Below, piece after piece: positions 8,801 to 16,462 of a DNA stretch of 64,000 bases. This stretch comes from an uncultured Bacteroidales bacterium (GTDB lineage Bacteria; Bacteroidota; Bacteroidia; Bacteroidales; F082). The stretch's first letter is position 1; every line of letters starts with the position of its first letter. The stretch is taken from assembly GCA_905234275.1 (NCBI GenBank), contig CAJOHD010000005.1:124001-188000 (forward strand), given 5' to 3'. Below the pieces are notes generated by a model that saw nothing but the letters and a program-made list of their open reading frames with translations, ran no database searches and had not been told where the DNA came from. A program made the position numbers and the translations under genes.

Positions 8801-9426
8801 TTGAAGAAATCGGTAAGGTGAAAGCGATAGTTCGTCATGCAAACAGCATCAAGCTGACTATTGCGGTGAAGAAGATTTTGGAAGATATCCATATCGGCGA
8901 CAGCATCTGCACAAACGGCGTTTGTTTGACAGTTACCACATTCGACGACAGCTCCTACACCGCCGACGTGATGCCAGAAACTATGAACCGCACCAATTTC
9001 AAAGACTTGAGAATCAATGATTTGGTGAATTGTGAACGTGCAATGCCTGCCAACGGTCGCTTCGGTGGACATATAGTCTCGGGACATATTGACGGCACTG
9101 GCGTTATCTCAAAAATGACTCGCGACGACAAGGCAATCCGAGTGAAAATCGAGACCAGACCTGAGATTTTGCGTTATATCGTTGAGAAAGGTTCTATTAC
9201 AATAGACGGTATCTCATTGACAGTCACCGATGTAAGCAGTTTCGACTTCGGAGTTTCGATCATCCAGCACACTCAGGACGAGACGACATTGACCAAGAAA
9301 AAGATAGGCGATACAGTGAATTTGGAAAACGATATCGTTGGAAAATATATCGAGAAATTTGTTGGCAATATCACTGCCCAACATGATGAAAAACTTCTTA
9401 ACTTATTGATAGATAATAATTTTTAA
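8785..9426 (+). CDS. ribE: Riboflavin synthase, alpha subunit
   Basis: The 213-residue enzyme dismutates two 6,7-dimethyl-8-ribityllumazine molecules to riboflavin. It starts with the invariant MFTGIIEEIG and shows the two tandem lumazine-binding barrels: the first around residues 1-90 with SICTNGVCLTV, the second from about 92 with GRFGGHIVSGHIDG and SITIDGISLTV. The ATG at 8785 lies inside the ribD end, suggesting translational coupling. It lies six bases before ribBA. Confidence 0.96.
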   Translation: MFTGIIEEIGKVKAIVRHANSIKLTIAVKKILEDIHIGDSICTNGVCLTVTTFDDSSYTADVMPETMNRTNFKDLRINDLVNCERAMPANGRFGGHIVSGHIDGTGVISKMTRDDKAIRVKIETRPEILRYIVEKGSITIDGISLTVTDVSSFDFGVSIIQHTQDETTLTKKKIGDTVNLENDIVGKYIEKFVGNITAQHDEKLLNLLIDNNF

Positions 9427-9431
9427 CATAA

Positions 9432-10658
9432 ATGAACAAGGATTTTAATACTATTGAGGAAGCTTTGGAAGACCTTCGCGCAGGTAAAATGATCATCGTG
9501 GTTGATGATCCTGACCGCGAAAACGAGGGCGATTTGATTTGTGCGGCTGAGTTTGCGACCGTCGAGAACGTGAATTTTATGGCATCATACGGCAAAGGCT
9601 TGATTTGCATGCCGATGAGTTCTGAGATATGCAAACGCTTGAAACTCAATCAGATGGTGCTTGAAAATACTGACAATCACTGCACTGCTTTTACGGTTTC
9701 AATCGATTATAGAGACACTACGACTGGCATTTCGGCTGTCGAACGCTCAATAACTGCCAAAAAAGTGGTTGAAGACGGCATCCGTCCTGAAGATTTCCGT
9801 CGTCCTGGTCACATGTTTCCGCTTGAAGCCCGTCAGGGTGGAGTGCTGAAACGTGGCGGTCACACTGAGGCTACCGTCGATTTGATGCGCCTGGCAGGTT
9901 TGAAGGAATGCGGTTTGTGCTGCGAAATCATGCGCGAAGACGGCACCATGATGCGCACAACAGAATTGGTGCAGTTTGCGAAGGCTAACAACATGAAAAT
10001 CACTTCGATAGCTGAGCTGATTAAATATCGTCGTAAGACTGAGGTCTTGGTTGAACGCGTGACAGAGGCGGAACTGCCAACAAAATATGGCACTTTCAGA
10101 GCTATCGGTTATGTAGATAAGATCTCTGGTGAGCATCATGTGGCGCTGGTGAAAGGCGATTTGACCACTCCAGAGCCTGTGCTTTGCCGTGTGCACTCTG
10201 AATGTTTGACCGGCGACGCTTTCGGTTCGATGCGTTGTGACTGTGGTGAGCAGCTGCAGGAGGCAATGCGCCGCATCGAGGCCAAGGGCAGGGGCGTGTT
10301 GCTTTATCTTCGCCAGGAAGGCCGTGGCATCGGCTTGATTAACAAGCTGAAAGCCTATACTTTGCAAGACAAAGGCATGGACACCGTTGAAGCAAATTTA
10401 GCTTTAGGTTTCGCTGCTGACTTACGCGATTACGGCACAGGTGCTGAAATTTTGGCTGATTTAGGTGCTAGAAAGATCATCGTGATGACTAATAACCCGA
10501 TGAAAATCAGCGGTTTGGAAGGATACGGCATCGAAATTGTCGGCCGTGAGCCAATCGAGATGACCTGCAACGAAAAGGATGCTTTCTATCTTTACACGAA
10601 ATACAAAAAAATGGGGCATATGCTCCATGTAAAGGATTTCTCGACAAGCTCGAAATGA
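9432..10658 (+). CDS. ribBA: Bifunctional DHBP synthase / GTP cyclohydrolase II
   Basis: The protein has 408 residues. The N-terminal domain (about 1-205) makes 3,4-dihydroxy-2-butanone 4-phosphate and shows [15 protein letters not shown] (residues 25-39) and [10 protein letters not shown]. The C-terminal domain (about 210-400) is GTP cyclohydrolase II with [20 protein letters not shown], holding the zinc cysteines, and [10 protein letters not shown]. Together they feed both branches of riboflavin synthesis. The last eight residues, KDFSTSSK, and the stop codon come from a copy of repeat family A, so the native C-terminus has been replaced or extended. Confidence 0.96.
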   Translation: MNKDFNTIEEALEDLRAGKMIIVVDDPDRENEGDLICAAEFATVENVNFMASYGKGLICMPMSSEICKRLKLNQMVLENTDNHCTAFTVSIDYRDTTTGISAVERSITAKKVVEDGIRPEDFRRPGHMFPLEARQGGVLKRGGHTEATVDLMRLAGLKECGLCCEIMREDGTMMRTTELVQFAKANNMKITSIAELIKYRRKTEVLVERVTEAELPTKYGTFRAIGYVDKISGEHHVALVKGDLTTPEPVLCRVHSECLTGDAFGSMRCDCGEQLQEAMRRIEAKGRGVLLYLRQEGRGIGLINKLKAYTLQDKGMDTVEANLALGFAADLRDYGTGAEILADLGARKIIVMTNNPMKISGLEGYGIEIVGREPIEMTCNEKDAFYLYTKYKKMGHMLHVKDFSTSSK

Positions 10659-10718
10659 CATTTTGTATCCGTCATTTCGACCGAAGCGAAATGAAATGGA
10701 GCGAAGTGGAGAAATCTT
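10634..10718. repeat. Inverted repeat, family A, at the 3' end of ribBA
   Basis: The left arm GGATTTCTCGACAAGCTCGA pairs imperfectly with a right arm ending GTGGAGAAATC. The left arm is translated as the end of RibBA. The rest of the gap to ribH (10719-10823) is AT-rich with GTGTAGAG/AGTTTAAAG-like short repeats and holds no gene. Confidence 0.8.
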
Positions 10719-10823
10719 TTTTTTAGTGTAGAGTGTAAAGTGTAGAGTTTAGAGTAGTTTTAAAGTTTAAAGTTAAAAAGTTTTAAAAGAAATAAGTTAT
10801 AAACAATTAAATATCAAATAGTT

Positions 10824-11285
10824 ATGAATATTTTAGAAGGAAAACTCTTGGCTGAGGGCCAGAAGATCGCTATCGTGGCTGGCCGTTTCAACGAAATCAT
10901 CACCAACAAGCTGTTGGGTGGTGCCATCGACGCTTTCAAACGTCACGGTGGTGATGAGAAAAACATCGACGTGGCTTGGGTTCCTGGCGCTTTCGAGATT
11001 CCGCTCGTGGCAAAGAAGATGGCTGCAAGCAAGAGATATGACGCCGTCGTATGCCTTGGCGCTGTCATCCGTGGCGCTACACCACATTTCGACATGGTTG
11101 CTAACGAGGCTACAAAAGGCATCGCTCAAGTCGGTTTGCAGACCGAAGTGCCAGTGATCTTTGGCGTTCTCACCACCGACAGCATTGAACAAGCAGTCGA
11201 GCGCGCAGGTTCAAAGGCTGGAAATAAAGGTTACGATGCAGTGACAACCGCAATTGAGATGGTTAATCTGCTGAAACAGATCTAG
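10824..11285 (+). CDS. ribH: 6,7-dimethyl-8-ribityllumazine synthase
   Basis: The 153-residue subunit condenses 5-amino-6-ribitylaminouracil with 3,4-dihydroxybutanone 4-phosphate. Family marks are [11 protein letters not shown] near residues 17-27, the segment [10 protein letters not shown] near 52-61, and [19 protein letters not shown] near 80-98 with the catalytic His. It is the last gene of the riboflavin operon, 165 bases after ribBA with a repeat between, and is followed by a strong hairpin repeat at 11292-11373 that could end the transcript. Confidence 0.96.
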   Translation: MNILEGKLLAEGQKIAIVAGRFNEIITNKLLGGAIDAFKRHGGDEKNIDVAWVPGAFEIPLVAKKMAASKRYDAVVCLGAVIRGATPHFDMVANEATKGIAQVGLQTEVPVIFGVLTTDSIEQAVERAGSKAGNKGYDAVTTAIEMVNLLKQI

Positions 11286-11291
11286 CGTTTA

Positions 11292-11373
11292 AGAGATTAT
11301 TGGTATCCTTCTCGAATTACTCTCAGTACCCTGTGGTAAGTCGTAATTCTGCGAAGAATACCAATAATCTCTC
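11292..11373. repeat. Hairpin repeat, family C, copy 1
   Basis: The outer arms GAGATTATTGGTAT and ATACCAATAATCTC are exact complements. An inner stem GAATTAC/GTAATTC encloses the conserved core CAGTACCCTGTGGTAAGTCG. Other copies lie at 45320-45397, 59317-59396 and 59400-59474. This one lies between the convergent ribH and nicotinate phosphoribosyltransferase genes. Confidence 0.88.
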
Positions 11374-11397
11374 CGAAAGAGAACTGCTAATAGCTAA

Positions 11398-12876
11398 TTA
11401 TTCCTTATCAAATTCTTCGATTTCCTTCACGATATTCTCAATCAATCTTTCCTTTAAATCGTAAAGGTCGTCGGAAATGTCGCATTTGTAGTAATGCGGG
11501 TTGATGAGACGTTTCTCGGTGTCGTCCAGGTGGGCGAGGTTGTCGAGGTAATAGTTGCGTTTCTCCTGAATTGAGACGTATTCCACAATAGGTTTGCCGT
11601 CTTTCATCACCTGCGGCTGTAAGATACGGTATTCGTATGAACCTGCAGGGAAGGTGGTCGATTTCAGGCGGTCCATCTCGTCACGAAGTGTTATTTCCTC
11701 ATGATTTTCGATGGCTTGTGCGAGTTTGTCGCCTCTCAAGCAAGTCACATCGACTTTGAATTTATTGTTTCTGATGATACGATAAGTGATCTGGAAACCA
11801 GGATTGATGAGCTTACTGCTTTCCTCGGAGCGCTTCAAAACCGGCATGTCGTCGACTTGAACCAACTTGTAAACATTGCCGAAGCATGGGTTGTGCTTGC
11901 TTGTCGCAATAGCGTCGCCCACGCCGTAGCTGTCAACCTTACAACCTTGACGCTCCAATTCGGTGATGAGATATTCGTCTAATGCGTTGGTAGCGAATAT
12001 CTTACAGTTCTTCAAACCGGCTTCGTCGAGCATGTCACGAGCCTTTATTGAGAGATAGGTGAGGTCACCGCTGTCGAGACGGATGCCGTAGCCGTAAGGG
12101 TAGGAGTCGTCTATTCCATTGTCTTTGAACGCCTTAATAGCGTTTTTGACGCCGCATTTCAGTGTGTCGTATGTATCGACGAGGAGTATCAGCACCTCGT
12201 TTTTGTGGGTCTTGATATATTTGTCGAACGCTTCGTATTCGCCTTTCACCGTCGGGCCGAACGATGTGACATAGCTGTGAGCCATCGTGCCTGAAGCAGG
12301 GAAACCAAATTCAACACCAGTCACGATGTTGGATGTGTTCTGGCAACCACCGATGAATGCTGCTTTTCCGCCGTAGATGGCAGCCCACGGACCGTGAGCG
12401 CGACGGCTTCCGAACTCGCTGACAGGCTTGGTGGTGCTACGTGTCACACGCGACGCCTTCGTAGCCACCGCCATCTGATGGTTCATGATGCAAAGCATAG
12501 GAGTCTCAAGGACCTGAGCCTCGATGATAGGTCCTTCTATGGTGATGATAGGTTCTTTAGGGAATGCTATCTCGCCTTCACGCATGGCGTAGATGTTGCC
12601 GGTGAACTTCATCGTGGCGAAATATTTGCGTACTTCTTCATATTCGTCGCCTGGCAGGAACTGCTCGAAGAAGCTTTCGTCAGCTTTTCCGAGGCCTTCC
12701 ACCATCTTCAGCACCTCGCGCACGCCACTGACGACCGCCCAGTTGTTGGTATCCGGAGCCTTGCGGTAGAAGAGGTTGAAAACAGCGCGTTTGTCCTTCA
12801 TCCCATTGTCGTAGAACGACTTGCCCATCGTATACTGATACTTGTCGGAGCAATAAGAAGCATTCAATTCCATCAT
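11398..12876 (-). CDS. pncB: Nicotinate phosphoribosyltransferase
   Basis: The 492-residue enzyme makes nicotinate mononucleotide from nicotinate and PRPP (NAD salvage). The N-terminus ELNASYCSDKYQYTMGKSF is the family substrate entry block, and later motifs include VSEFGSRRAHGPWAAIYGG near residue 153 and GIRLDSGDLTYLS near 265. The family has a conserved autophosphorylated His in this RRAHG region. Start: the ATG at 12876 (or 12873) is chosen because an upstream TTG at 12897 falls inside the promoter -7 element TACCTTTG and so could not lie in the mRNA. The gene is divergent from the EamA transporter. Confidence 0.93.
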   Translation of the reverse strand: MMELNASYCSDKYQYTMGKSFYDNGMKDKRAVFNLFYRKAPDTNNWAVVSGVREVLKMVEGLGKADESFFEQFLPGDEYEEVRKYFATMKFTGNIYAMREGEIAFPKEPIITIEGPIIEAQVLETPMLCIMNHQMAVATKASRVTRSTTKPVSEFGSRRAHGPWAAIYGGKAAFIGGCQNTSNIVTGVEFGFPASGTMAHSYVTSFGPTVKGEYEAFDKYIKTHKNEVLILLVDTYDTLKCGVKNAIKAFKDNGIDDSYPYGYGIRLDSGDLTYLSIKARDMLDEAGLKNCKIFATNALDEYLITELERQGCKVDSYGVGDAIATSKHNPCFGNVYKLVQVDDMPVLKRSEESSKLINPGFQITYRIIRNNKFKVDVTCLRGDKLAQAIENHEEITLRDEMDRLKSTTFPAGSYEYRILQPQVMKDGKPIVEYVSIQEKRNYYLDNLAHLDDTEKRLINPHYYKCDISDDLYDLKERLIENIVKEIEEFDKE

Positions 12877-12894
12877 AAAAATCCTAATTTTTTG

Positions 12895-12902
12895 CAAAGG
12901 TA
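12895..12902 (-). promoter_or_regulatory. Promoter -7 element of the nicotinate phosphoribosyltransferase gene
   Basis: TACCTTTG on the minus strand lies about 19 bases before the ATG at 12876. It rules out the TTG at 12897 as start. Confidence 0.65.
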
Positions 12903-12964
12903 TAACATTTTCTCGCAGAATACGCAGATTACACTGATTTTTTTCGTCATTATCAAAAAATTAG

Positions 12965-12972
12965 TATTTTTG
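12965..12972 (+). promoter_or_regulatory. Promoter -7 element of the EamA transporter gene
   Basis: TATTTTTG lies 21 bases before the ATG at 12994 and supports that start over any upstream in-frame codon. Confidence 0.65.
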
Positions 12973-12993
12973 CGCCTTAATTTTGAAATAACC

Positions 12994-13974
12994 ATGTTTT
13001 TAGGAGAGCTGATAGCCTTGTTCGTTGCTGTTTCATGGACTGCCACCGCTTTGTTTGCGGAGGTCGGCTCTAAGCGTATGGGCTCGTTGCCGTTCAATAC
13101 CATCAGGATGACGATGTCGCTTGTGCTTCTGATGATTACTTTGTGGCTGGTGATGGGCGTGCCGTATCCTCGTCATGCCGATGGCGGCACATGGTTGTGG
13201 CTGCTTCTCTCGGGCTTGGTTGGTTATGTCATCGGCGACTACTGCCTGATGCAGGGTTATATCCATATCGGCTCGCGTTTCGGCCAGCTTTTTATGACAC
13301 TTTCAGCACCTACGGCAGCTATCACGGGAAGGATTTTTCTTGGTGAGCACATGCGTCCGATAGCTATTGTCGGAATGATTATAACTTTAAGCGGTATTGC
13401 CTTGTCGATATTGTCGAAAAGTGACGGTTCTGAGAAACAGAAATTGCATTTCAAGCTGCCTGCGAGAGGCATCTTTTATGCTGCGATGGCTGGAATCTGC
13501 CAAGGTTTCGGCTTGGTGCTCAGTAAGGTCGGCTTGACGCATTACGATGCGGCTCTTGTAGCGTTAAGCATTTCGCAAGACGCTGTTTTTGAAGGCGCTA
13601 TACTGCCGTTGCCGGTGAGCATCAGTGTGCCCATTGCGGCCACTACAATTCGCGCTTACATCGGATTGACGGGCTTTTTCTTGGCTTTGATTATCTTCAA
13701 TAAAGACGGATTACAGCAATTGCATCATGCTGTTAACGACCGCAAGGCGATGTGGTGTGTGCTGGCGTCGACCGTCTTCGGGCCTTTCATCGGTGTCAGT
13801 GCGTCGTTGCTTGCCACTCAATACACCTCGGCGGGCATCGCGCAGACGCTTTTTGCATTGACGCCAATCCTCATCATCGCTCCGGCGGCGATACTTTTCC
13901 ATCAGAAAGTCACCGTGCGCGAGGTCATAGGCGCTGTTATCAGCGTGGCTGGAGTTTGTTTGTTTTTTGTTTAA
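12994..13974 (+). CDS. EamA-family (DMT superfamily) transporter
   Basis: The protein has 326 residues with about ten hydrophobic helices arranged as two EamA repeats. The first starts at MFLGELIALFVAVSWTATAL. The second begins after a short polar linker (SKSDGSEKQKLHFKLPARG, about 145-165) and ends in a membrane segment. It is a predicted inner-membrane exporter of small metabolites; the substrate cannot be told. An open frame extends upstream to 12394 but runs antisense through the neighbouring gene, so it is rejected: the ATG at 12994 follows a good promoter. A glycosylase-like gene follows after 11 bases, probably in the same transcript. Confidence 0.86.
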   Translation: MFLGELIALFVAVSWTATALFAEVGSKRMGSLPFNTIRMTMSLVLLMITLWLVMGVPYPRHADGGTWLWLLLSGLVGYVIGDYCLMQGYIHIGSRFGQLFMTLSAPTAAITGRIFLGEHMRPIAIVGMIITLSGIALSILSKSDGSEKQKLHFKLPARGIFYAAMAGICQGFGLVLSKVGLTHYDAALVALSISQDAVFEGAILPLPVSISVPIAATTIRAYIGLTGFFLALIIFNKDGLQQLHHAVNDRKAMWCVLASTVFGPFIGVSASLLATQYTSAGIAQTLFALTPILIIAPAAILFHQKVTVREVIGAVISVAGVCLFFV

Positions 13975-13985
13975 AACCTTAGATT

Positions 13986-14570
13986 ATGACCGAGCGCCAT
14001 CCGTTGCAACCCTTTCTTCCAGCTAATGCTAAAGTGCTGTTTTTAGGCAGTTTTCCGCCGCCGAAGAAGCGCTGGTGCATGGAGTTCTATTACCCGAATT
14101 TCCTGAACGACCATTGGCGTCTGGAAGGCGAGATTTGGTTTCACGACAAGAACCATTTTGTCGATTTGGAACGTAAATGCTTTAAAAAAGATGAGATAAT
14201 CGCATTTTTAAATGAAAAAGGAATAGCGTTTTTCGACACTGCAATGGCTGTAAACCGACTGAAAGACAACGCTTCCGATGCGTTTCTTGAAATAGTTGAG
14301 AGAACCGACATCAGAGCTTTGTTGGCGAAGATGCCACAATGCAAAGCCATTGCCACGACAGGGGAGAAGGCTACCGTTGAAGTCTGTGAATATTTCAATA
14401 TTAGTGAAATTCCGGCGCCGAATAGCAAAATCACATTGGGAAACGACCTCGTTTTATACCGTTTGCCGTCATCATCGCGAGCTTATCCGCTGGCGTTTGA
14501 AAAGAAAGCGGAGGCGTATCGGAAGATGTTTGAAGAGGTTTTAAGCTGCCAGCAGTGTCATAAACAGTAA
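13986..14570 (+). CDS. Uracil-DNA glycosylase superfamily protein
   Basis: The 194-residue protein opens with HPLQPFLPANAKVLFLGSFPPPKKRW. Its LGSFPP resembles the motif-1 loop (G-x-x-P) of UDG/Mug family glycosylases, and IAFFDTAMAVNR near residue 80 and the late PSSSRAYPL (near 160) resemble the motif-2-like region of family-4/Mug relatives. Proteins of this type in Bacteroidota are annotated as UDG-family, but the substrate base is not established. The 3' end overlaps the convergent small membrane protein gene by 30 bases. Confidence 0.7.
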   Translation: MTERHPLQPFLPANAKVLFLGSFPPPKKRWCMEFYYPNFLNDHWRLEGEIWFHDKNHFVDLERKCFKKDEIIAFLNEKGIAFFDTAMAVNRLKDNASDAFLEIVERTDIRALLAKMPQCKAIATTGEKATVEVCEYFNISEIPAPNSKITLGNDLVLYRLPSSSRAYPLAFEKKAEAYRKMFEEVLSCQQCHKQ

Positions 14571-14807
14571 AACAAACAATGCTATTGTAACAATCGCCAG
14601 TATGCTTCCGAGGCATCCCCAGTTTCGGTCGCCATCAGGCAGTTTATCTGATAAAAGGCAGAAAATCAGGCCTATGAAAGGTGTGAACAGCACCGACAGG
14701 AAGAACGTCCAGCCGAAGCCGATGCGGCGACGGGCGCCGACCAGTCCGACTAAAGCGGCGACAAAAGTGTCGGAAATAAGACCGAAAAGTAATAATGTGA
14801 AAGCCAT
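14541..14807 (-). CDS. Small membrane protein of unknown function
   Basis: This 88-residue protein has two or three hydrophobic helices: residues 3-24, 31-53 (WTFFLSVLFTPFIGLIFCLL) and 66-87. A basic turn (GARRRIG) follows the first and an acidic loop the second. I do not recognise a named family. It has its own promoter, and its end overlaps the end of the glycosylase-like gene on the other strand. Confidence 0.6.
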   Translation of the reverse strand: MAFTLLLFGLISDTFVAALVGLVGARRRIGFGWTFFLSVLFTPFIGLIFCLLSDKLPDGDRNWGCLGSILAIVTIALFVLLFMTLLAA

Positions 14808-14824
14808 AATGTCATAATTTGATG

Positions 14825-14832
14825 CAAAGGTA
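14825..14832 (-). promoter_or_regulatory. Promoter -7 element of the small membrane protein gene
   Basis: TACCTTTG on the minus strand, 18 bases before the ATG at 14807. Confidence 0.6.
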
Positions 14833-14850
14833 AAAACTATTTTTAAATAA

Positions 14851-15714
14851 TTACAAAATTGATAAAATTATCTCTTTTCCAATTCCCATTTTTGAGAAAG
14901 CGAATATTCTTTTTCCTAAATCTTTTAATGAAGCCCCGATGTGATATACTTCATTGTCAATAATCATAAATCTGTCATGAGATTTATTGAACTGATTAAT
15001 GTTTATTGGCTGATACTGAGAGTTGTGCTTTTCTAAATCTAGTTTAAGAGTTTCAGAAATATGAGCGGTGTAAATCGTTGCAGCAACATTGTTTTCTCGT
15101 TTGTTTAGAATCTTTAGAACCGAATCATCAACATAATTATCAATTAGTATAATTTCGTTCTTTGCTTTTCTTACTAAATCCGAAATAAAATTGTAGGCAT
15201 CAAATATTTGTCCGTCGAAGAAAACTCCTTCAACTGGGGGTAGCTAGGTTTTAACAAAGAAATCTATTTTCTCTTCGGTTTTGCTAACTCGTTGTTCCAA
15301 TCGTTCAAAACGTTGATTGACTGAATAGTCGTGTAGTATATGGTTTTTAATAACTGGAAGAGCCCATTTACGGAAATCAGTGCCACGTTGTGATTTTACT
15401 CTATATCCCACAGAAATAATGGCATCTAAATTATAATACAAAACATGATATTTTTTCCCATCTGTAGCAGTTGTCAAGAAATCCTTGACAACTGAATCTC
15501 GTACCAATTCACCTTCCTTAAACGCGTTATTAATGTGAAGGCTGATATTCTGTTTGGTTGTTTCAAATAGAATTGTCATTTGATTTTGAGTCAACCATAC
15601 ATTATCATCAACTAATTGAACTTCTAATTGTATACTGCCATCTTCGCTTCTGTAAATAATTACCGTCTTTTCCGATTGCTGACCGTCTGCTGATAAAATT
15701 ATTTGATTATCCAT
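14851..15714 (-). pseudogene. RhuM-like gene with an in-frame amber stop
   Basis: Reading from ATG 15714, the first 156 codons give a RhuM-family N-terminal region (VWLTQNQMTILFETTKQNIS, then YNLDAIISVGYRVKSQRGT, a DNA-binding-like segment). It ends at TAG (15244-15246) after KIDFFVKT. The same frame continues for 130 codons with LPPVEGVFFDGQIFDAY, IILIDNYVDDSVL and HDRFMIIDNEVYHIGASLK, the second part a phospholipase-D-like half motif, to TAA at 14851. Intact relatives have a serine where the TAG stands, so TCG to TAG is the simplest explanation. RhuM-like genes are often found at type I R-M loci, as here. A split into two working proteins is possible but has no obvious second start. Confidence 0.75.
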
Positions 15715-15762
15715 TTTTTATATTTTAAAAGATTTCAAAAATAACGTTGAATTCCTTGGTTG

Positions 15763-15770
15763 CAAAATTA
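15763..15770 (-). promoter_or_regulatory. Promoter -7 element of the RhuM-like gene
   Basis: TAATTTTG on the minus strand, 48 bases before the ATG, with TTGACA about 20 bases further upstream. Confidence 0.5.
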
Positions 15771-15871
15771 GGTCATAATTCCTTATTTGTCAAGGAATTT
15801 AGTGTTAAATTTTGTTAACAAAAGTTGCGGGATTTTGGAGGAAATCTTAAAAATTTTTAACAATTATTATG

Positions 15872-16121
15872 CCTTGTCAGGCGGTTTATTTGTTCCTTTT
15901 CCCTTGATGGAAAATGAACCGAAAAGATCAAGGCCCGAATTATCGGCCCCCGCTGCAGCCGTCCTAAGGCGGTGATTCTCATGGCGGGGAGTGCTTTCTG
16001 GTGAAAGCAAACGACTGGGCGCCCCGCCTTGAGTATCATCCGCTTAGTCCGTCTTTTGGGCTCTCGCTGCCCCGCAATCGGGCCGGGCCCCCGCGCCGCG
16101 AAGCGAAGTGGGGGCGAAGCC
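15872..16121 (-). repeat. GC-rich structured element, left copy (inverted relative to right copy)
   Basis: This stretch of about 250 bases is far more GC-rich than its surroundings and has a second copy, in the opposite orientation, at 26337-26587. Visible stems include GTTC...GAAC (15892-15919, loop CTTGA), GATTCTCA/TGAGTATC (15974-15981 with 16030-16037, one mismatch), GGCGGGG/CCCCGCC (15983-15989 with 16022-16028) and TGCTTTC/GAAAGCA (15992-15998 with 16003-16009). The unpaired core AAACGACTGGGCGCCCC is shared with the other copy. A frame of 95 codons crosses it but looks like a by-product. No gene is seen in 15715-15871. Confidence 0.8.
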
Positions 16122-16186
16122 ATGAGGGATGGGACGCACAGCATGAGTCGAAAATATTTTAATTAACATATAAAAAAGAATTGTAA

Positions 16187-16348
16187 TTCATTATTCAAAG
16201 TGGTATCCGCAAATGCAAGAGTGCGGCCAGAATAGGCTATCGCAACGAACAAAAAAACGATTTGGATAAGTTGAGAAAAGAACTTCAAGAACTTCAAAAA
16301 GAGAATGAAAAACTCAGAAATGAAGTGGCATTTATGAAATCAAAATAA
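16187..16348 (+). pseudogene. Coiled-coil gene remnant
   Basis: An open frame of 53 codons after an in-frame stop has no ATG start. It reads IQSGIRKCKSAARIGYRNEQ and then a strong heptad pattern (LRKELQELQKENEKLRNEV) before TAA at 16346. It is probably the 3' end of a gene cut off by the GC-rich element just upstream. Family unknown. Confidence 0.35.
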
Positions 16349-16373
16349 GAATCAGATTTTTCTTTTAAAATAT

Positions 16374-16404
16374 TTTGCATTTTTGGAAATAGTTTGTATT
16401 TTTG
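16374..16404 (+). promoter_or_regulatory. Promoter of the type I R-M locus
   Basis: TTTG (16374-16377) and TATTTTTG (16397-16404) are 19 bases apart, fitting the Bacteroidota -33/-7 pair. The hsdR ATG follows 58 bases later. Confidence 0.65.
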
Positions 16405-16462
16405 TAAGTTTGAAAATTGGAAAGAAGTATTGTCGTTTATTCCAACTTAAAAAGGTAGTATT

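Noticed and set aside
9747..10367. A 206-codon frame antisense to ribBA.
   Set aside because: It is a shadow of a clearly coding gene; no family motif or promoter supports it.
12895..12897. TTG at 12897 as start of the nicotinate phosphoribosyltransferase.
   Set aside because: It lies inside the -7 promoter element. The same reasoning excluded TTG codons at 26601 and 27319.
12394..12993. A long in-frame extension upstream of the EamA transporter.
   Set aside because: It runs antisense through the nicotinate phosphoribosyltransferase gene, and a promoter lies just before the ATG at 12994.
15244..15246. TAG in the RhuM-like gene as a pyrrolysine codon.
   Set aside because: No methylamine-type gene context; relatives have serine there; a point mutation is simpler.
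15857..16144. A 95-codon frame on the minus strand across the left GC-rich element, with a similar peptide (GRPVVCF, RLQRGPIIRALIF) from 26432-26620.
   Set aside because: The similarity follows from the repeated DNA; the frames differ in length and ends, and base-pairing rather than codon pattern is conserved.
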